From Pseudodesulfovibrio nedwellii (GTDB lineage Bacteria > Desulfobacterota > Desulfovibrionia > Desulfovibrionales > Desulfovibrionaceae), in NCBI RefSeq assembly GCF_027923765.1, contig NZ_AP026709.1, forward strand, positions 987,501 through 1,051,500: 64,000 nucleotides of DNA, written 5' to 3'. How positions within the stretch are numbered: the stretch's first letter is position 1; each line of letters opens with the position of its first letter. The notes beneath the pieces were generated by a model, which had not been told where the DNA came from, did no database searches, and saw only the letters and a program-made list of their open reading frames with translations. Shown here piece after piece: positions 1 to 9,655 of this stretch. Both the position numbers and the translations under genes were made by a program.

Positions 1-24
1 TACAGCGATATCCAAGGAGATATT

Positions 25-1803
25 TTGGCTCAAAACGTTAAACTCCATAAAATGAGCAACCGATACCTGCTCAAACGCAGCATCGGCTATTTTGGTCCTT
101 ACAAAGGACGTGTCGTCCTTGCAATTGTTGCCATGCTTTTGTACGCGCCAATCGCTCCTGCTCTGGCCTGGTTGACAAAATTCATTACAGATGAAGTACT
201 TATAGCAAAAGATATAAACACATTAGAACTCTGCATATACGGCTTTGCTGGCCTCATAATTTTCAAAGGATTGCTTCAATTGGGTCAGGTTTACGTGATG
301 AACGCAACAGGAATACTGGTGTTGCGAGACTTGCGTCATGACCTTTTTCGAAAAATAATTCGCCTCCCTATGCCTTACTTCGCTGAAAGTGAAATAGGCA
401 TGCTCATGAGCCGGATCGTGGCAGATGTTGTTGCAGTCCGCGTCTGTCTGCCCAGCGGAATCATGTTCGTCAGACAAATTTTCACCCTGATCGGCCTGAT
501 CGGTACGACCATCTATCTTGATGCATACCTGGCCTTCTGGAGCTTGATAGTCATGCCTGTGGCTATCTATCCTTTCGTTTTCTTTGGCCAGAAAATCCGC
601 AAATACGGACGCAAAATGCAAGCCGAGCTTTCAGGCATTAACGTTGTTCTTGAAGAAAGTTTCTCCGGCATCAAAGTTATCAAAGCCTTTGCCAATGAGT
701 TCCGTGAAGAATCAAAATTCAACACGGAAAACAACAATCTGACGCGGATGATTATTCGCCGAATCCTTTATAGTGAAAGTTCTTCCAGAATCATGGATCT
801 GATCGCTGCAGTGGCTGGTGGAACCGTTCTCTGGGTCGGCGGCAGCCGCGTCATCAACGGCTTGATGTCTCCGGGTGACCTTACGGCGTTCCTCGTCTGT
901 CTTGTTCAATTGTATGACCCAATTAAAAAACTTAACGCCTCAAATCACCAGATCCAAGGCGGCCTTGCAGGCGCAGAACGTGTTTTCGACATTCTTGATT
1001 CACCAGATATTCTGGCAGAAAACGATGGCGCCATCGCCTTTAATGGCAAACTCAAAGAGCTTACCTTCAACAACGTCAGCTTTACCTATCCGAACACATC
1101 GGAACCTGCGATCCAGGACCTTTCTCTATCTATCAAGGCAGGACAGCGTGTGGCCATTGTCGGCCCCAGCGGATCTGGCAAGACCACATTGGTCAACCTG
1201 ATTCCGCGATTTTATCTGGCCCAACAAGGCGACATAAAAATCAATGGCACGTCACTTCAGGATTACACTTTGGACAGCCTGCGCCTCAACCTTGGCTTGG
1301 TCTCTCAGGATACTTTTCTATTCAACGCATCCGTGACAGAAAACATCGCCTATGCGCAGGACGAATACGACACCAAAGCAGTCACTCAGGCAGCACAAGG
1401 TGCATTCGCTCACGAATTCATCATGAAAATGCCCGAAGGCTACGACACTGTAGTAGGCGAAGGCGGCGTCAAGATATCTGGTGGACAAAAACAACGCCTG
1501 ACCATTGCCCGCGCCATCATGAAGAATCCGAGTCTTCTCATTTTAGATGAAGCCACAAGCGCACTGGATACCGAATCCGAAAGAATTGTTCAAAAAGCAC
1601 TGGATAATCTGATAGAAGATAGAACCTCCATCGTCATCGCGCATAGGTTATCGACGATTATGTCCGCAGATGTTATTGTGGTCATGGAAAAGGGCCGGAT
1701 TGTAGCTCGAGGCAAGCATGACGATTTGCTTGAGTCCTGCCCGCTATACAATCGCCTCTACCAAATGCAGTTCGAAAACCTCTGCTCTTCAGGGGATAAA
1801 TAA
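25..1803 (+). CDS. msbA: MsbA-like ABC exporter (lipid A / lipid flippase)
   Basis: Single-chain half-transporter of the inner membrane that, as a dimer, would flip lipid A-core across the bilayer using ATP. The N-terminal ~320 residues are the six-helix ABC exporter domain; the nucleotide-binding domain follows with Walker A GPSGSGKTT (about residue 380), signature SGGQKQR (about 485), Walker B LLILDEATSALD (about 505) and H-loop AHR (about 540). At 592 residues it has normal length for the MsbA/multidrug exporter family. The TTG start is chosen because AAGGAGA sits just upstream at 14-20; the first ATG would be residue 10. MsbA rather than a drug exporter is inferred from length and general similarity; substrate specificity cannot be read from sequence. 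Confidence 0.85.
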   Translation: MAQNVKLHKMSNRYLLKRSIGYFGPYKGRVVLAIVAMLLYAPIAPALAWLTKFITDEVLIAKDINTLELCIYGFAGLIIFKGLLQLGQVYVMNATGILVLRDLRHDLFRKIIRLPMPYFAESEIGMLMSRIVADVVAVRVCLPSGIMFVRQIFTLIGLIGTTIYLDAYLAFWSLIVMPVAIYPFVFFGQKIRKYGRKMQAELSGINVVLEESFSGIKVIKAFANEFREESKFNTENNNLTRMIIRRILYSESSSRIMDLIAAVAGGTVLWVGGSRVINGLMSPGDLTAFLVCLVQLYDPIKKLNASNHQIQGGLAGAERVFDILDSPDILAENDGAIAFNGKLKELTFNNVSFTYPNTSEPAIQDLSLSIKAGQRVAIVGPSGSGKTTLVNLIPRFYLAQQGDIKINGTSLQDYTLDSLRLNLGLVSQDTFLFNASVTENIAYAQDEYDTKAVTQAAQGAFAHEFIMKMPEGYDTVVGEGGVKISGGQKQRLTIARAIMKNPSLLILDEATSALDTESERIVQKALDNLIEDRTSIVIAHRLSTIMSADVIVVMEKGRIVARGKHDDLLESCPLYNRLYQMQFENLCSSGDK

Positions 1804-1813
1804 GGATACGACC

Positions 1814-2383
1814 ATGCGCCGCCTGATTCTGGCATTCTCCATTCTGCTGATCTTGGCCTCCCCCGCTCTGGCGGACATAGTCAGAACCGTCAGCACGGAA
1901 TATTATCTGGTGGAAGGACGTGATCCGAAAACTATTTTCACAAATCTGAAAAATCATTCTCCTTTGAACAAAGGAATCAAGACGTATCAGGCACACACAC
2001 TGACGAATATCAAATACAACCTCAAATGGCGCAACAAAGGGGGGCAGTGTACCCTCACAAAGGCAACGGTTTACCTTCACCTTACGTACAAATATCCCAA
2101 GCTCGTTCACAGCGTGGATTACAAAACCCGCAAATGGTGGAAAGAATTCATGACTAACTTGGAAGAGCATGAACTCATCCACGGAGAAATATCAACCAAG
2201 GCGGCCCACTTACTGGACGAGACCTTGGAATCTTTCCCGACAACAAACTGTATCAATTTCAAAGCCGAGATCAAAAAGCGTGCGACCCGTATTCTAGACA
2301 AAATGAAAAGGGATCAAAAGGAATACGATAGGTTGACAGAACACGGCTTGAAGCAAAAACGAAATATGGGACGATATCCATAA
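1814..2383 (+). CDS. DUF922-type secreted Zn-protease-like protein
   Basis: A 189-residue protein beginning at the ATG 10 bases after the msbA stop, so probably cotranscribed with it. Residues 1-20 form a signal peptide ending ASPALA, placing it in the periplasm. The centre carries HELIHGE, an HExxH zinc-protease-like motif, within the pattern expected of DUF922 putative peptidases. No substrate is known for the family. The open frame extends upstream into msbA, but only this ATG yields a signal peptide. It may act on envelope components, though nothing beyond its position after msbA supports that. Confidence 0.7.
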   Translation: MRRLILAFSILLILASPALADIVRTVSTEYYLVEGRDPKTIFTNLKNHSPLNKGIKTYQAHTLTNIKYNLKWRNKGGQCTLTKATVYLHLTYKYPKLVHSVDYKTRKWWKEFMTNLEEHELIHGEISTKAAHLLDETLESFPTTNCINFKAEIKKRATRILDKMKRDQKEYDRLTEHGLKQKRNMGRYP

Positions 2384-2400
2384 CCCCTTTCCTACAGACA

Positions 2401-2436
2401 AAAAAAAGGCGGCGAGAAATTCTCGCCGCCTTTTTT
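2401..2436. terminator. Bidirectional rho-independent terminator
   Basis: Perfect 10-bp stem GGCGGCGAGA / TCTCGCCGCC (2408-2417 with 2421-2430), with an A run on the left and a T run on the right. It lies between the convergent DUF922 gene and glutamate synthase gene and can stop transcription from both sides. Confidence 0.9.
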
Positions 2437-2450
2437 AATCATTCCAAAAG

Positions 2451-4781
2451 TTACTCCAACGGAGCCGGATTCTTCATATCCCATATACCACAAGGACAAG
2501 AATCAGCGCAGAATCCACAAGCAATACACTTGTCAGGATCAACCACCCGTTCAAAACCACCGTCCGATAATTTGTTCCGACTAATGGCAGCCTGTGGACA
2601 AATCGTGTCACAGATATAGCAATCCCGACAGGAGCCACAGGAAGAACACTCAGCCCCGCAATGATCCATATCACTAAATTCAATGACACGAGGATCAAAA
2701 TACTCCAACGTCATCCGAGTGTAGTCAATCATCTCGCGAGTGTCGCTCTGAGGACGACGATTATTGAAGATGTCATCGATAACCTCGGCTGCACGGCGCC
2801 CATGACCAATGGCATGGGTCAACAAACCGGGACGCACGATATCACCGATGGCAAACACGCGAGAATCCGTGGTCTGATAGTCATCGTTGACCACCACATG
2901 ACCACGGTCCAAAGCAATGGTATCCGGTAGGAAGTCCACATCCGGCTGATCTCCGATGGACATGATAACCGTGTCAGCTTCCAGCAATTCACCGCTTTGA
3001 AGCAAAACTCCTTCATCAGTAATTTCCTTGGTAAAACAAGGCCACTTGAACCGAGCACCCACGGCTTCGGCTTCCTTGCGTTCCTTACCGAAAGAGGCCG
3101 GTTCCTGAATATCGATGAGCAAAATGTCTTCAGCACCAACAGTGGCCGCAACAGTCGCCACATCACATCCGACATTGCCCGCGCCGATAATGACCACACG
3201 CTTACCGGATTTCATCTCGCCCTTTTTCACTTCCTGCAAAAAAGTCAGGGCGGGAATAATCCGTTCATGACCAGGTACGGGAATCATCCGAGGTTTCTGC
3301 GCGCCAATGGCCAGAACCACGTAATCATATTCCGCTTTCAGTTCTTCAAATTCCTTTGATTTCAATTGCTGTTGCAGATGCACATGCGGCAATACCTTGG
3401 CGGCACGTTCAACTTCAGCTTCGACAATTTCTTTGGGGACACGACTATAGGGAATGGCCGAGGCAATCTTTCCACCAAGTGTCTTTGCCATATCAAAGAC
3501 AACGGCTTCGTGCCCCTTCATACGAATCTGCCACGCCACGGAAATACCGGCCGGTCCGCCACCGATGACAGCGACACGCTTGCCGGTCAATTCTGGCAAC
3601 TTCGGAGCAGCAGACTTGTATCCTTCTCGACCAAGTTTGGTGATATCCACAGCGGCCATGCCCTGTTGTGTGGAGCGGGTACATCCGTCCATACACAAAT
3701 TAGGACAAAGATAACCACAAACCGTGGCCGGGAATGGTGTATATGCCAAGGCAAGGTCAACGGCTTCATCAACCAGTCCATCACGCACCAATTGCCATCG
3801 CTTCTGTACAGGCATCCCCGTAGGGCAACTGGACTGACACGGAGCCATATATTTACGATTTTCCCACACAGGAACTCGACGAAGAAGATCACCATGGACC
3901 ACCAACGGAATCGGCGAACGATCAAGTGATGTCAAATCACCGATCATACCGCCCTGCCCCAGTTCGGCATCCCAAACATTGGACCGAAAATCAGTCATGG
4001 ACCGACGGACCTTTCCCTTCTTTTCAAACGGGGTCTTCGCCCGAATAAGCTGCCACTCCTCACGTCGAGTGAGTCTTTGAAGCAACCGGCTCCGCCGTAT
4101 CTTCTTGAGAAAAACGGTCAAATTTTCTGTCAACCATGCCCATGTCTCGTCATCAATGGATTCCATCATGGCATCGGCCTGCGAAAAGCCCTCAATAGGA
4201 CCACGAACAAAAATTTGACCACCCACCATGCCAACACACGGACGATAGCCAAGGACATTGTTCGGACTTTGAGACTCATGTCCACAGACGACGGCCGTAC
4301 CACCTGCCATGAACTCAGCGAAATAATCCCCCACTGATCCGAGCACCCAGAGTTCTGGCGGATCGAACCGAGGATTAGTCTTGGTCATGGTCATACAACG
4401 GGAGCCGGTATTACCACCAATAAAGACCTTGCCTTGAGCCATGGCATTACATGCCCCGTTGGAAGCATTGCCGTGCACAGTAATTTCGGCTCCGGCATTC
4501 AACCAACCAAGGTCATCAGAGACAGGCCCCATGACTTCAATGGTCGTACCGGGAAATCCCTTGGAACCAATACGCTGACCGGGCGAGCCGGTGATGGTCA
4601 AGGAAATAGGCTCTTCCTTGGAAATCCAAAGCCGTCCGCCGATGCCGTGCTGGCCCATGGCCTCGATTTCAAACTTGCGGGCACCTTGACGAACAGCACT
4701 TTGAATGCGCTCCTCAAGGATACGCGATTCAAGGCGGCCATCATCATCGTGACCTTGTATGCGATATATTTTCTTTGCCAT
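2451..4781 (-). CDS. Glutamate synthase GXGXG domain fused to NADPH:acceptor reductase (GltA) and ferredoxin
   Basis: Last gene of a three-gene glutamate synthase operon. Residues ~1-230 are the GXGXG beta-helix domain (the C-terminal domain of a classical large subunit); residues ~300-680 are the small-subunit-type flavin reductase, with a Cys-rich linker (CQSSCPTG, CGYLCPNLCMDGC), an FAD Rossmann motif GGGPAG and a second nucleotide site GAGNVG; residues ~700-770 are a polyferredoxin with CSSCGSCRDCYICDTICP and CIACGFCADSCP. It would pass electrons from NAD(P)H or ferredoxin to the FMN subunit encoded next door (28-base gap). The fusion of GXGXG, reductase and ferredoxin in one 776-residue chain is the notable feature. 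Confidence 0.88.
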   Translation of the reverse strand: MAKKIYRIQGHDDDGRLESRILEERIQSAVRQGARKFEIEAMGQHGIGGRLWISKEEPISLTITGSPGQRIGSKGFPGTTIEVMGPVSDDLGWLNAGAEITVHGNASNGACNAMAQGKVFIGGNTGSRCMTMTKTNPRFDPPELWVLGSVGDYFAEFMAGGTAVVCGHESQSPNNVLGYRPCVGMVGGQIFVRGPIEGFSQADAMMESIDDETWAWLTENLTVFLKKIRRSRLLQRLTRREEWQLIRAKTPFEKKGKVRRSMTDFRSNVWDAELGQGGMIGDLTSLDRSPIPLVVHGDLLRRVPVWENRKYMAPCQSSCPTGMPVQKRWQLVRDGLVDEAVDLALAYTPFPATVCGYLCPNLCMDGCTRSTQQGMAAVDITKLGREGYKSAAPKLPELTGKRVAVIGGGPAGISVAWQIRMKGHEAVVFDMAKTLGGKIASAIPYSRVPKEIVEAEVERAAKVLPHVHLQQQLKSKEFEELKAEYDYVVLAIGAQKPRMIPVPGHERIIPALTFLQEVKKGEMKSGKRVVIIGAGNVGCDVATVAATVGAEDILLIDIQEPASFGKERKEAEAVGARFKWPCFTKEITDEGVLLQSGELLEADTVIMSIGDQPDVDFLPDTIALDRGHVVVNDDYQTTDSRVFAIGDIVRPGLLTHAIGHGRRAAEVIDDIFNNRRPQSDTREMIDYTRMTLEYFDPRVIEFSDMDHCGAECSSCGSCRDCYICDTICPQAAISRNKLSDGGFERVVDPDKCIACGFCADSCPCGIWDMKNPAPLE

Positions 4782-4809
4782 TGTATTCTCCGATTGCCTG
4801 AAACTTCGG

Positions 4810-6444
4810 TTAAATCACGTACTTGATATCGAGACGGTCAGCCGCATCCTTGTCCGAGATGCCCAGAGCGTCGGACATACCGACAGGCAGGGACGTGGAC
4901 CGGCCAAGCGGTGCGAACACCTTGCGCAATTCCGTGTCAAAGCTCAGGTAGAAGTCCACCACCCTTTCAGCGACCTTTTCCGGATCAAGACGGCGATAGA
5001 CCCGCGGATCCTGTGAAGTAATACCCTTAGGACAAACACCAATGTTGCAGACATTGCAGCGATCCTTTTCACTCCCAACACATCCAGCTGCGGCCTGCAT
5101 GACGTATTTGCCAATCTGGACCATGGATGCACCAAGCATGATAAGTGCCGCCGCATTAGCAGCCAAATTGCCCTGTTTACCGATACCACCACCAGCAATG
5201 AGCGGAATCTCATTCTGGGCACCGGCCACACACAACGCCTTGTAGCAATCACGCAGATTCGAAGCGATGGGATGGCCCATGTGGTTCATGGAGACGTTGT
5301 ACGCTGCCCCCGTACCACCGTCCTCACCGTCAATGGCGAGGCCTGCTGCATACGGGTTACGCACAAGATTATTAAGCACTGCCAACGATGTTGATGAAGC
5401 AGAAATTTTGGGATAAACAGGCACCCGGAATCCCCAGGCCATGGACATGGATTGAATCATCTTGGCCACAGCTTCCTCAATGGAATATTTGGTCTGATGC
5501 GTCGGAGGGCTGGGTAAACTCACACCTTTGGGTACACCACGAATCGCGGCAATAAGGTTATTCACCTTGTGCCACATGAGCAGCCCACCATCACCGGGTT
5601 TTGCTCCTTGTCCATATTTGATTTCAATGGCGCATGGGTCTTCCTTCATCTCAGGAATGGCGTGAATGATTTCATCCCAACCAAAATATCCGGAAGCGAC
5701 CTGCAGAATCACGTATTTAAGAAAACGGGAACGCAACAGGCGCGGAGGACAGCCTCCCTCACCCGTACTCATACGCACCGGCATGTTCATCTCTTCATTG
5801 AGATATGCCACCCCCATCTGAAGGCCTTCCCACATGTTGGGAGAAAGCGCGCCAAAGGACATACCACCGATAACCAGTGGATAGATTTCACGGACTGGTG
5901 GTTTCCAGCCGTTATTTTGAAAACACTTGATTTCTTCTTCAGGTGGCAACACACGACCGAGCAAGGTCCGCATTTCAAACTCATGGCGACCAGCATCCAA
6001 AGCGGGATCGGTCAGCATAGAAATACGAATAAACTTGATCTGGTCCAACAAAGATTCGGAACTATTCCGACGACCACCACGGGTCCGGGACTGTCCGCCG
6101 CCATTATTGTGAAACTGAAGCGTGGTCGAGTCGTACTGCCGACTCGGCTCAATAGCGTTATTCGGACAGACCATATTACACATGGAGCAGCCAATACACG
6201 CATAGGCTGGGTCCGTACGCTGACGGATGCCATAAAAAGTTGAGAATTCGGTTGTCGGCTTGGCTGCAAGGCCCATAGTCGTCTTAATATTCCGTTTACG
6301 GAATACACCAAGTTCAATGGCGTTAACCGGACAAACCGCCGTACACCGACCACATTGGGTGCATGTATTAATGTCCCACTTGATCTGCCAAGGCAGATCC
6401 TTACGACTTAACGTTGAGGGCGTAATGGGTCTTTCTGAGAGCAT
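4810..6444 (-). CDS. Glutamate synthase, ferredoxin/FMN-binding subunit
   Basis: Stand-alone central (synthase) domain of glutamate synthase, which reduces 2-oxoglutarate plus ammonia to glutamate on FMN. The N-terminal ~120 residues hold two 4Fe-4S motifs, CTQCGRCTAVCP and CIGCSMCNMVCP; the TIM-barrel FMN domain follows (GGMSFGALS, then GEDGGTGAAY), and the C-terminal CNVCNIGVCPKG region would bind the 3Fe-4S cluster. The ATG at 6444 is preferred over an upstream TTG because GGGAGG lies 7 bases before it; it gives 544 residues and overlaps the end of the glutaminase gene by 37 bases, typical of translational coupling. Confidence 0.9.
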   Translation of the reverse strand: MLSERPITPSTLSRKDLPWQIKWDINTCTQCGRCTAVCPVNAIELGVFRKRNIKTTMGLAAKPTTEFSTFYGIRQRTDPAYACIGCSMCNMVCPNNAIEPSRQYDSTTLQFHNNGGGQSRTRGGRRNSSESLLDQIKFIRISMLTDPALDAGRHEFEMRTLLGRVLPPEEEIKCFQNNGWKPPVREIYPLVIGGMSFGALSPNMWEGLQMGVAYLNEEMNMPVRMSTGEGGCPPRLLRSRFLKYVILQVASGYFGWDEIIHAIPEMKEDPCAIEIKYGQGAKPGDGGLLMWHKVNNLIAAIRGVPKGVSLPSPPTHQTKYSIEEAVAKMIQSMSMAWGFRVPVYPKISASSTSLAVLNNLVRNPYAAGLAIDGEDGGTGAAYNVSMNHMGHPIASNLRDCYKALCVAGAQNEIPLIAGGGIGKQGNLAANAAALIMLGASMVQIGKYVMQAAAGCVGSEKDRCNVCNIGVCPKGITSQDPRVYRRLDPEKVAERVVDFYLSFDTELRKVFAPLGRSTSLPVGMSDALGISDKDAADRLDIKYVI

Positions 6445-7544
6445 TGGAGAACCTCCCGGCAATCAGGTCCGACGATTGCCGTGTCGAGATGCATGGGTTG
6501 AAAATCCTGGGTCCGATCACGTTCGGGAATGGCTGCATTTAGCCCACATATCTCGGAAGAAAATCCGTAGATACCAAGTTCCGGGTTACCACCGACAACA
6601 CCAGGACGTAATTTTTTACGATCCTGCGCCATAAACATGGAACCGTCAGGCAAACACCCTATAATACAGTTAGGGCCATCGATAATCAGCTTGCGGCATG
6701 ATCGTTTCAAATTGGACAAAAACTCACGATCTTGGTGCCCAGCCATTTCTTCATCACTCATAGGCGTGATGACATGTTTATAGGAACTGATATCCAGACC
6801 CAATTTTTTGGTGGTAAAATGTGCAATATGGGTCAACACTTCAGAATCGGACTGGTAGCCCTGATACCCAGTGACACCTCGGGACATAAGATATTCGCGA
6901 ATGGGAAGAAACGCCGTATTTTCACCATTGGTCATGGTCGAAATCCCTTCAATAAAGAATGGATGACAGGCATACAGATCAATGGCGTAGTTGGTATTCT
7001 GGCGGCCCTGCGCCATAATATGTCTGGCGTGCAACTCCTTACGGCCAAGTCGAAGATATTCCCCGATGGCCATGGGATCGCCCACCTCCTTGATCATAAT
7101 AGTATCCCGCCAGAAGGAAAAAACCATGATACCACCAGACTCTTCGCCCATGGCACGCAGGTCGAGCCGCATCTGTACCAGACCACGATCAATCTCTTCC
7201 TGCGTCCGAGCACCCCACTCTTTAGGGATCTTATAAGCAATGGAAGCGTAGGTCCCCCGCTTGGGAGTCCCGGTAGGTGGTTCTGAATCAGGCTTGAACA
7301 TAACGGAGTATTTGGACCGGAATCCCTTATCTGCCATGTATTCAAACACACGGGCCAAACCAGGTTCGGTAAAAATGCCAGAAAGGACAGGGTACTCCTT
7401 CAATTCCTCGAAGGCTCCTCCCAATCCGCTCAAAAACAGTCCCACGCCAGAACCATCATGCCCTTCTTTCATCACGTTAAGGGCATCAATGGCACGCATG
7501 GGCGACACCGGATCACGGCTTGTCAGCGCAAATAAACGGCACAT
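6408..7544 (-). CDS. Glutamate synthase, class II glutamine amidotransferase subunit
   Basis: First gene of the glutamate synthase operon. The protein starts Met-Cys (MCRLFALTS), so after Met removal Cys becomes the N-terminal nucleophile typical of class II amidotransferases that release ammonia from glutamine. Length of 378 residues suits a free-standing glutaminase domain, corresponding to the first domain of a classical GltB. Its gene overlaps the FMN-subunit gene, which supports assembly into one complex. The arrangement glutaminase, FMN, GXGXG-reductase matches the modular enzymes known from archaea and sulfate reducers. Confidence 0.88.
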   Translation of the reverse strand: MCRLFALTSRDPVSPMRAIDALNVMKEGHDGSGVGLFLSGLGGAFEELKEYPVLSGIFTEPGLARVFEYMADKGFRSKYSVMFKPDSEPPTGTPKRGTYASIAYKIPKEWGARTQEEIDRGLVQMRLDLRAMGEESGGIMVFSFWRDTIMIKEVGDPMAIGEYLRLGRKELHARHIMAQGRQNTNYAIDLYACHPFFIEGISTMTNGENTAFLPIREYLMSRGVTGYQGYQSDSEVLTHIAHFTTKKLGLDISSYKHVITPMSDEEMAGHQDREFLSNLKRSCRKLIIDGPNCIIGCLPDGSMFMAQDRKKLRPGVVGGNPELGIYGFSSEICGLNAAIPERDRTQDFQPMHLDTAIVGPDCREVLQCSQKDPLRPQR

Positions 7545-7995
7545 GCTCTCGCCTCACTCCATCGTTACAGGATGATTGGATCACACACGGGAGAGTCAAA
7601 GCGACTATTGGTGGAAATTGAGAAGAACCCAATGACTCCGAGAGCCGCCAAACTCCCGAATTCGAGAAGCAGTAAGCGCACTCCTTTCGTCTGACCGTTG
7701 CTTTATCAGCCTTGGCACCGTCGAAATGAGGAGACATTCACAATTATGCAAGAGGGCTGACAACAACTATCATAAAAGAAGAAGCACGCTCACTTTTCTC
7801 CCTCTATGAAAACGGTAGGGGAAAACAGATAAAGCCGCAACCCCAACACATTCATAGATTTTAACAAAAATGTGCAACTTTTTTCGGACAACTAAAGGAG
7901 GATACTGTAGGTCTCATAAAAAACAGGATAAAAATAATCCCATTTTTCAGAGTAGAATTATAAAATAATAACAAAAAAAGTGAAATTTTTCAGAA
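7545..7995 (-). other. Leader/intergenic region upstream of glutamate synthase operon, with nested hairpin
   Basis: About 450 bases without a convincing gene. On the minus strand, which would be the operon leader, a nested hairpin can form at 7589-7640: outer arm GGAGTC with GACTC(T)CC and inner arm ATTGG with CCAAT. The HicB-proximal part (7790-7995) is AT-rich and likely holds the promoter, but no -35/-10 pair is clear enough to call. I do not recognise a known riboswitch. Confidence 0.4.
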
Positions 7996-8397
7996 TCACT
8001 CGGCAAACTCATCAGAATCGAGCGTCTTTCTGGCCGCCATTGCTAAAAAGTCAGCCGGAGAAATATTGTTTTTACGACAACACTTCTCAATTCGCTCTAA
8101 AAGATGGGTATGCATGACAAGCTCGAACTCTTCAAAATCAGTTCCATCGCCTTTCACGGAAATATTAATAGCTTTTTTAGACTTATTCTCTGTTTGCGCC
8201 AGAATTTTTTTCTTTTCTGAAGGCTCTGGCAAGATTTTACCGCGTTCAACAAGGTCTTCAGCAAACATAGCCAAAGCTTCATGTGCGTGATCAACAGCCT
8301 CACTGAGCGTTTCACCACACGTGGTACACGCTGGAAAGTCCGGAAAGGTAACCGAATATCCCTGCTTGTCTTTTTCAAATAACGCCACATACTGCAT
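7996..8397 (-). CDS. HicB-family antitoxin-like protein, orphan
   Basis: The 133-residue product opens with the HicB partial RNase-H-like fold (YVALFEKDKQGYSVTFPDFPACTT, then GETLSEAVDHAHEAL), normally an antitoxin that binds the HicA mRNA interferase. The C-terminal ~50 residues, after a Lys-rich linker, look like a small helical DNA-binding segment (LLERIEKCCRKNNISPADFLAMAARK). No hicA-like gene (about 60-80 codons with dsRBD character) lies on either side: the gene sits 37 bases after mltA and is followed by the non-coding leader region. AAAGGA precedes the ATG. It is probably cotranscribed with mltA and may be a solitary regulator. Confidence 0.75.
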   Translation of the reverse strand: MQYVALFEKDKQGYSVTFPDFPACTTCGETLSEAVDHAHEALAMFAEDLVERGKILPEPSEKKKILAQTENKSKKAINISVKGDGTDFEEFELVMHTHLLERIEKCCRKNNISPADFLAMAARKTLDSDEFAE

Positions 8398-8434
8398 TGA
8401 TCTGTCCTTTTATTGTAAAAAACTAAACACTGAC

Positions 8435-9655
8435 TTAGTTCGCATTTCCCGCAGCCAATGCAAGCACCTTCCTGCTCACGAGCATAAACACCTCGGAATC
8501 AGCCTGAAGATGACCAGCCAAAACTTCGGCTTCATCACCAGAGCCACAAAACAAATCCATTCGAGTTCCCTTGATAGCTCCACCCGTATCTTGAGCCAAT
8601 ACTAACGACATAAACGGCTCGGAACCGCCATCCGCAGTAAGCAATGACGTTTTAAGCGCCACAACGCTTCCCAACGGGATCATATTCCTGTCAACGGCCA
8701 CGCTCACTCGCGGCGTCAGGATACCACCAAATGAACCGTAAGGGCCTTCATCGGCCAATCGAAAAAAAACATAGCTCGGATTTGCATAGAGAATCTCTTC
8801 TATCTTATCTGGATTCTCAGTAAGAAACGTTCGAATGCGCTGCATACTCATCTCTTCTTTGGGGACATACCCCTTGTCGATAAGCAAACGGCCAATGGAA
8901 ACGTATTGACGACCATTTTTCCCTGCGTACAGAATATGCTTGGTGCTCCCGTCAGGAAAAGCCAACCGCCCGGAGCCTTCTATCTGAAGGAAAAAAGCGT
9001 CTACCAAGTCTGAGGTCCAAGCCACTTCCTGTCCTTTTCCATACAACACACGCTCCCCATCGATTGCTGCACGATCATGGTATGGTTCAATGCCGTTCTC
9101 TCCCATTCGATAGACAAGAGACTGTCCTTTCCACCGAGGATGAAAACCACTCAAATTGGTCGTTTTAAGATCATCAGGCACTCCATAAAGCGGAAACTTG
9201 TACGTTTCATCAGGGGTCAAAGAAGCAGCCAACCATGGCTCGTAATACCCCGTCAGCAACGTACGGGGTGCAAGTTTAAGCCATTGAAACCGCTCCGCTG
9301 CCAAACGCGGATTTTGATCCAGCTGGTCAAGCATACCGAGGAGTTCTGTGACGGATTCTCCAAGCTGTGCCCATGTCAATTGCAAACCGGATTGATCTAC
9401 ACAAATCGCTTCCTGCGGACGAGAACGTATGTAGCGAAGATTCTGTTCCAACGCAGGTCGAAGTTCCGTCCATGATTGCATTCCCTGCAACCCACTGGAC
9501 AAATTGTCGGCTAGGTCCTCGGCTTCATTCATATCAAGAGGAATATACGTCGGCTTGTCATCTATGACAGGCATTCGAGTAGTTTCAGGTCCACATCCAA
9601 AAAACGAAATGAGTAAAGCAGCCATAATAACAGGTAAAATCAATCGTACACGCAT
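8435..9655 (-). CDS. mltA: MltA-type membrane-bound lytic murein transglycosylase
   Basis: Outer-membrane lipoprotein that cleaves peptidoglycan glycan strands to 1,6-anhydro ends. The N-terminus is a lipoprotein signal with lipobox SFFGC (Cys about residue 21). The MltA domain follows (LLTGYYEPWLAASLT, QGSGRLAFPDG-like QIEGSGRLAF), and the C-terminal 3D domain carries AQDTGGAIKGTRMDLFCG, which contains the catalytic Asp region of the family. Length of 406 residues is normal. Its ATG overlaps the stop codon of the upstream AI-2E-family gene (TAATG), so the two are translationally coupled. Confidence 0.93.
   Translation of the reverse strand: MRVRLILPVIMAALLISFFGCGPETTRMPVIDDKPTYIPLDMNEAEDLADNLSSGLQGMQSWTELRPALEQNLRYIRSRPQEAICVDQSGLQLTWAQLGESVTELLGMLDQLDQNPRLAAERFQWLKLAPRTLLTGYYEPWLAASLTPDETYKFPLYGVPDDLKTTNLSGFHPRWKGQSLVYRMGENGIEPYHDRAAIDGERVLYGKGQEVAWTSDLVDAFFLQIEGSGRLAFPDGSTKHILYAGKNGRQYVSIGRLLIDKGYVPKEEMSMQRIRTFLTENPDKIEEILYANPSYVFFRLADEGPYGSFGGILTPRVSVAVDRNMIPLGSVVALKTSLLTADGGSEPFMSLVLAQDTGGAIKGTRMDLFCGSGDEAEVLAGHLQADSEVFMLVSRKVLALAAGNAN

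Noticed and set aside
7513..7737. 74-codon minus-strand frame upstream of and overlapping the glutaminase gene start
   Set aside because: It overlaps the start of the real gene in another frame and has no family resemblance; more likely leader sequence.
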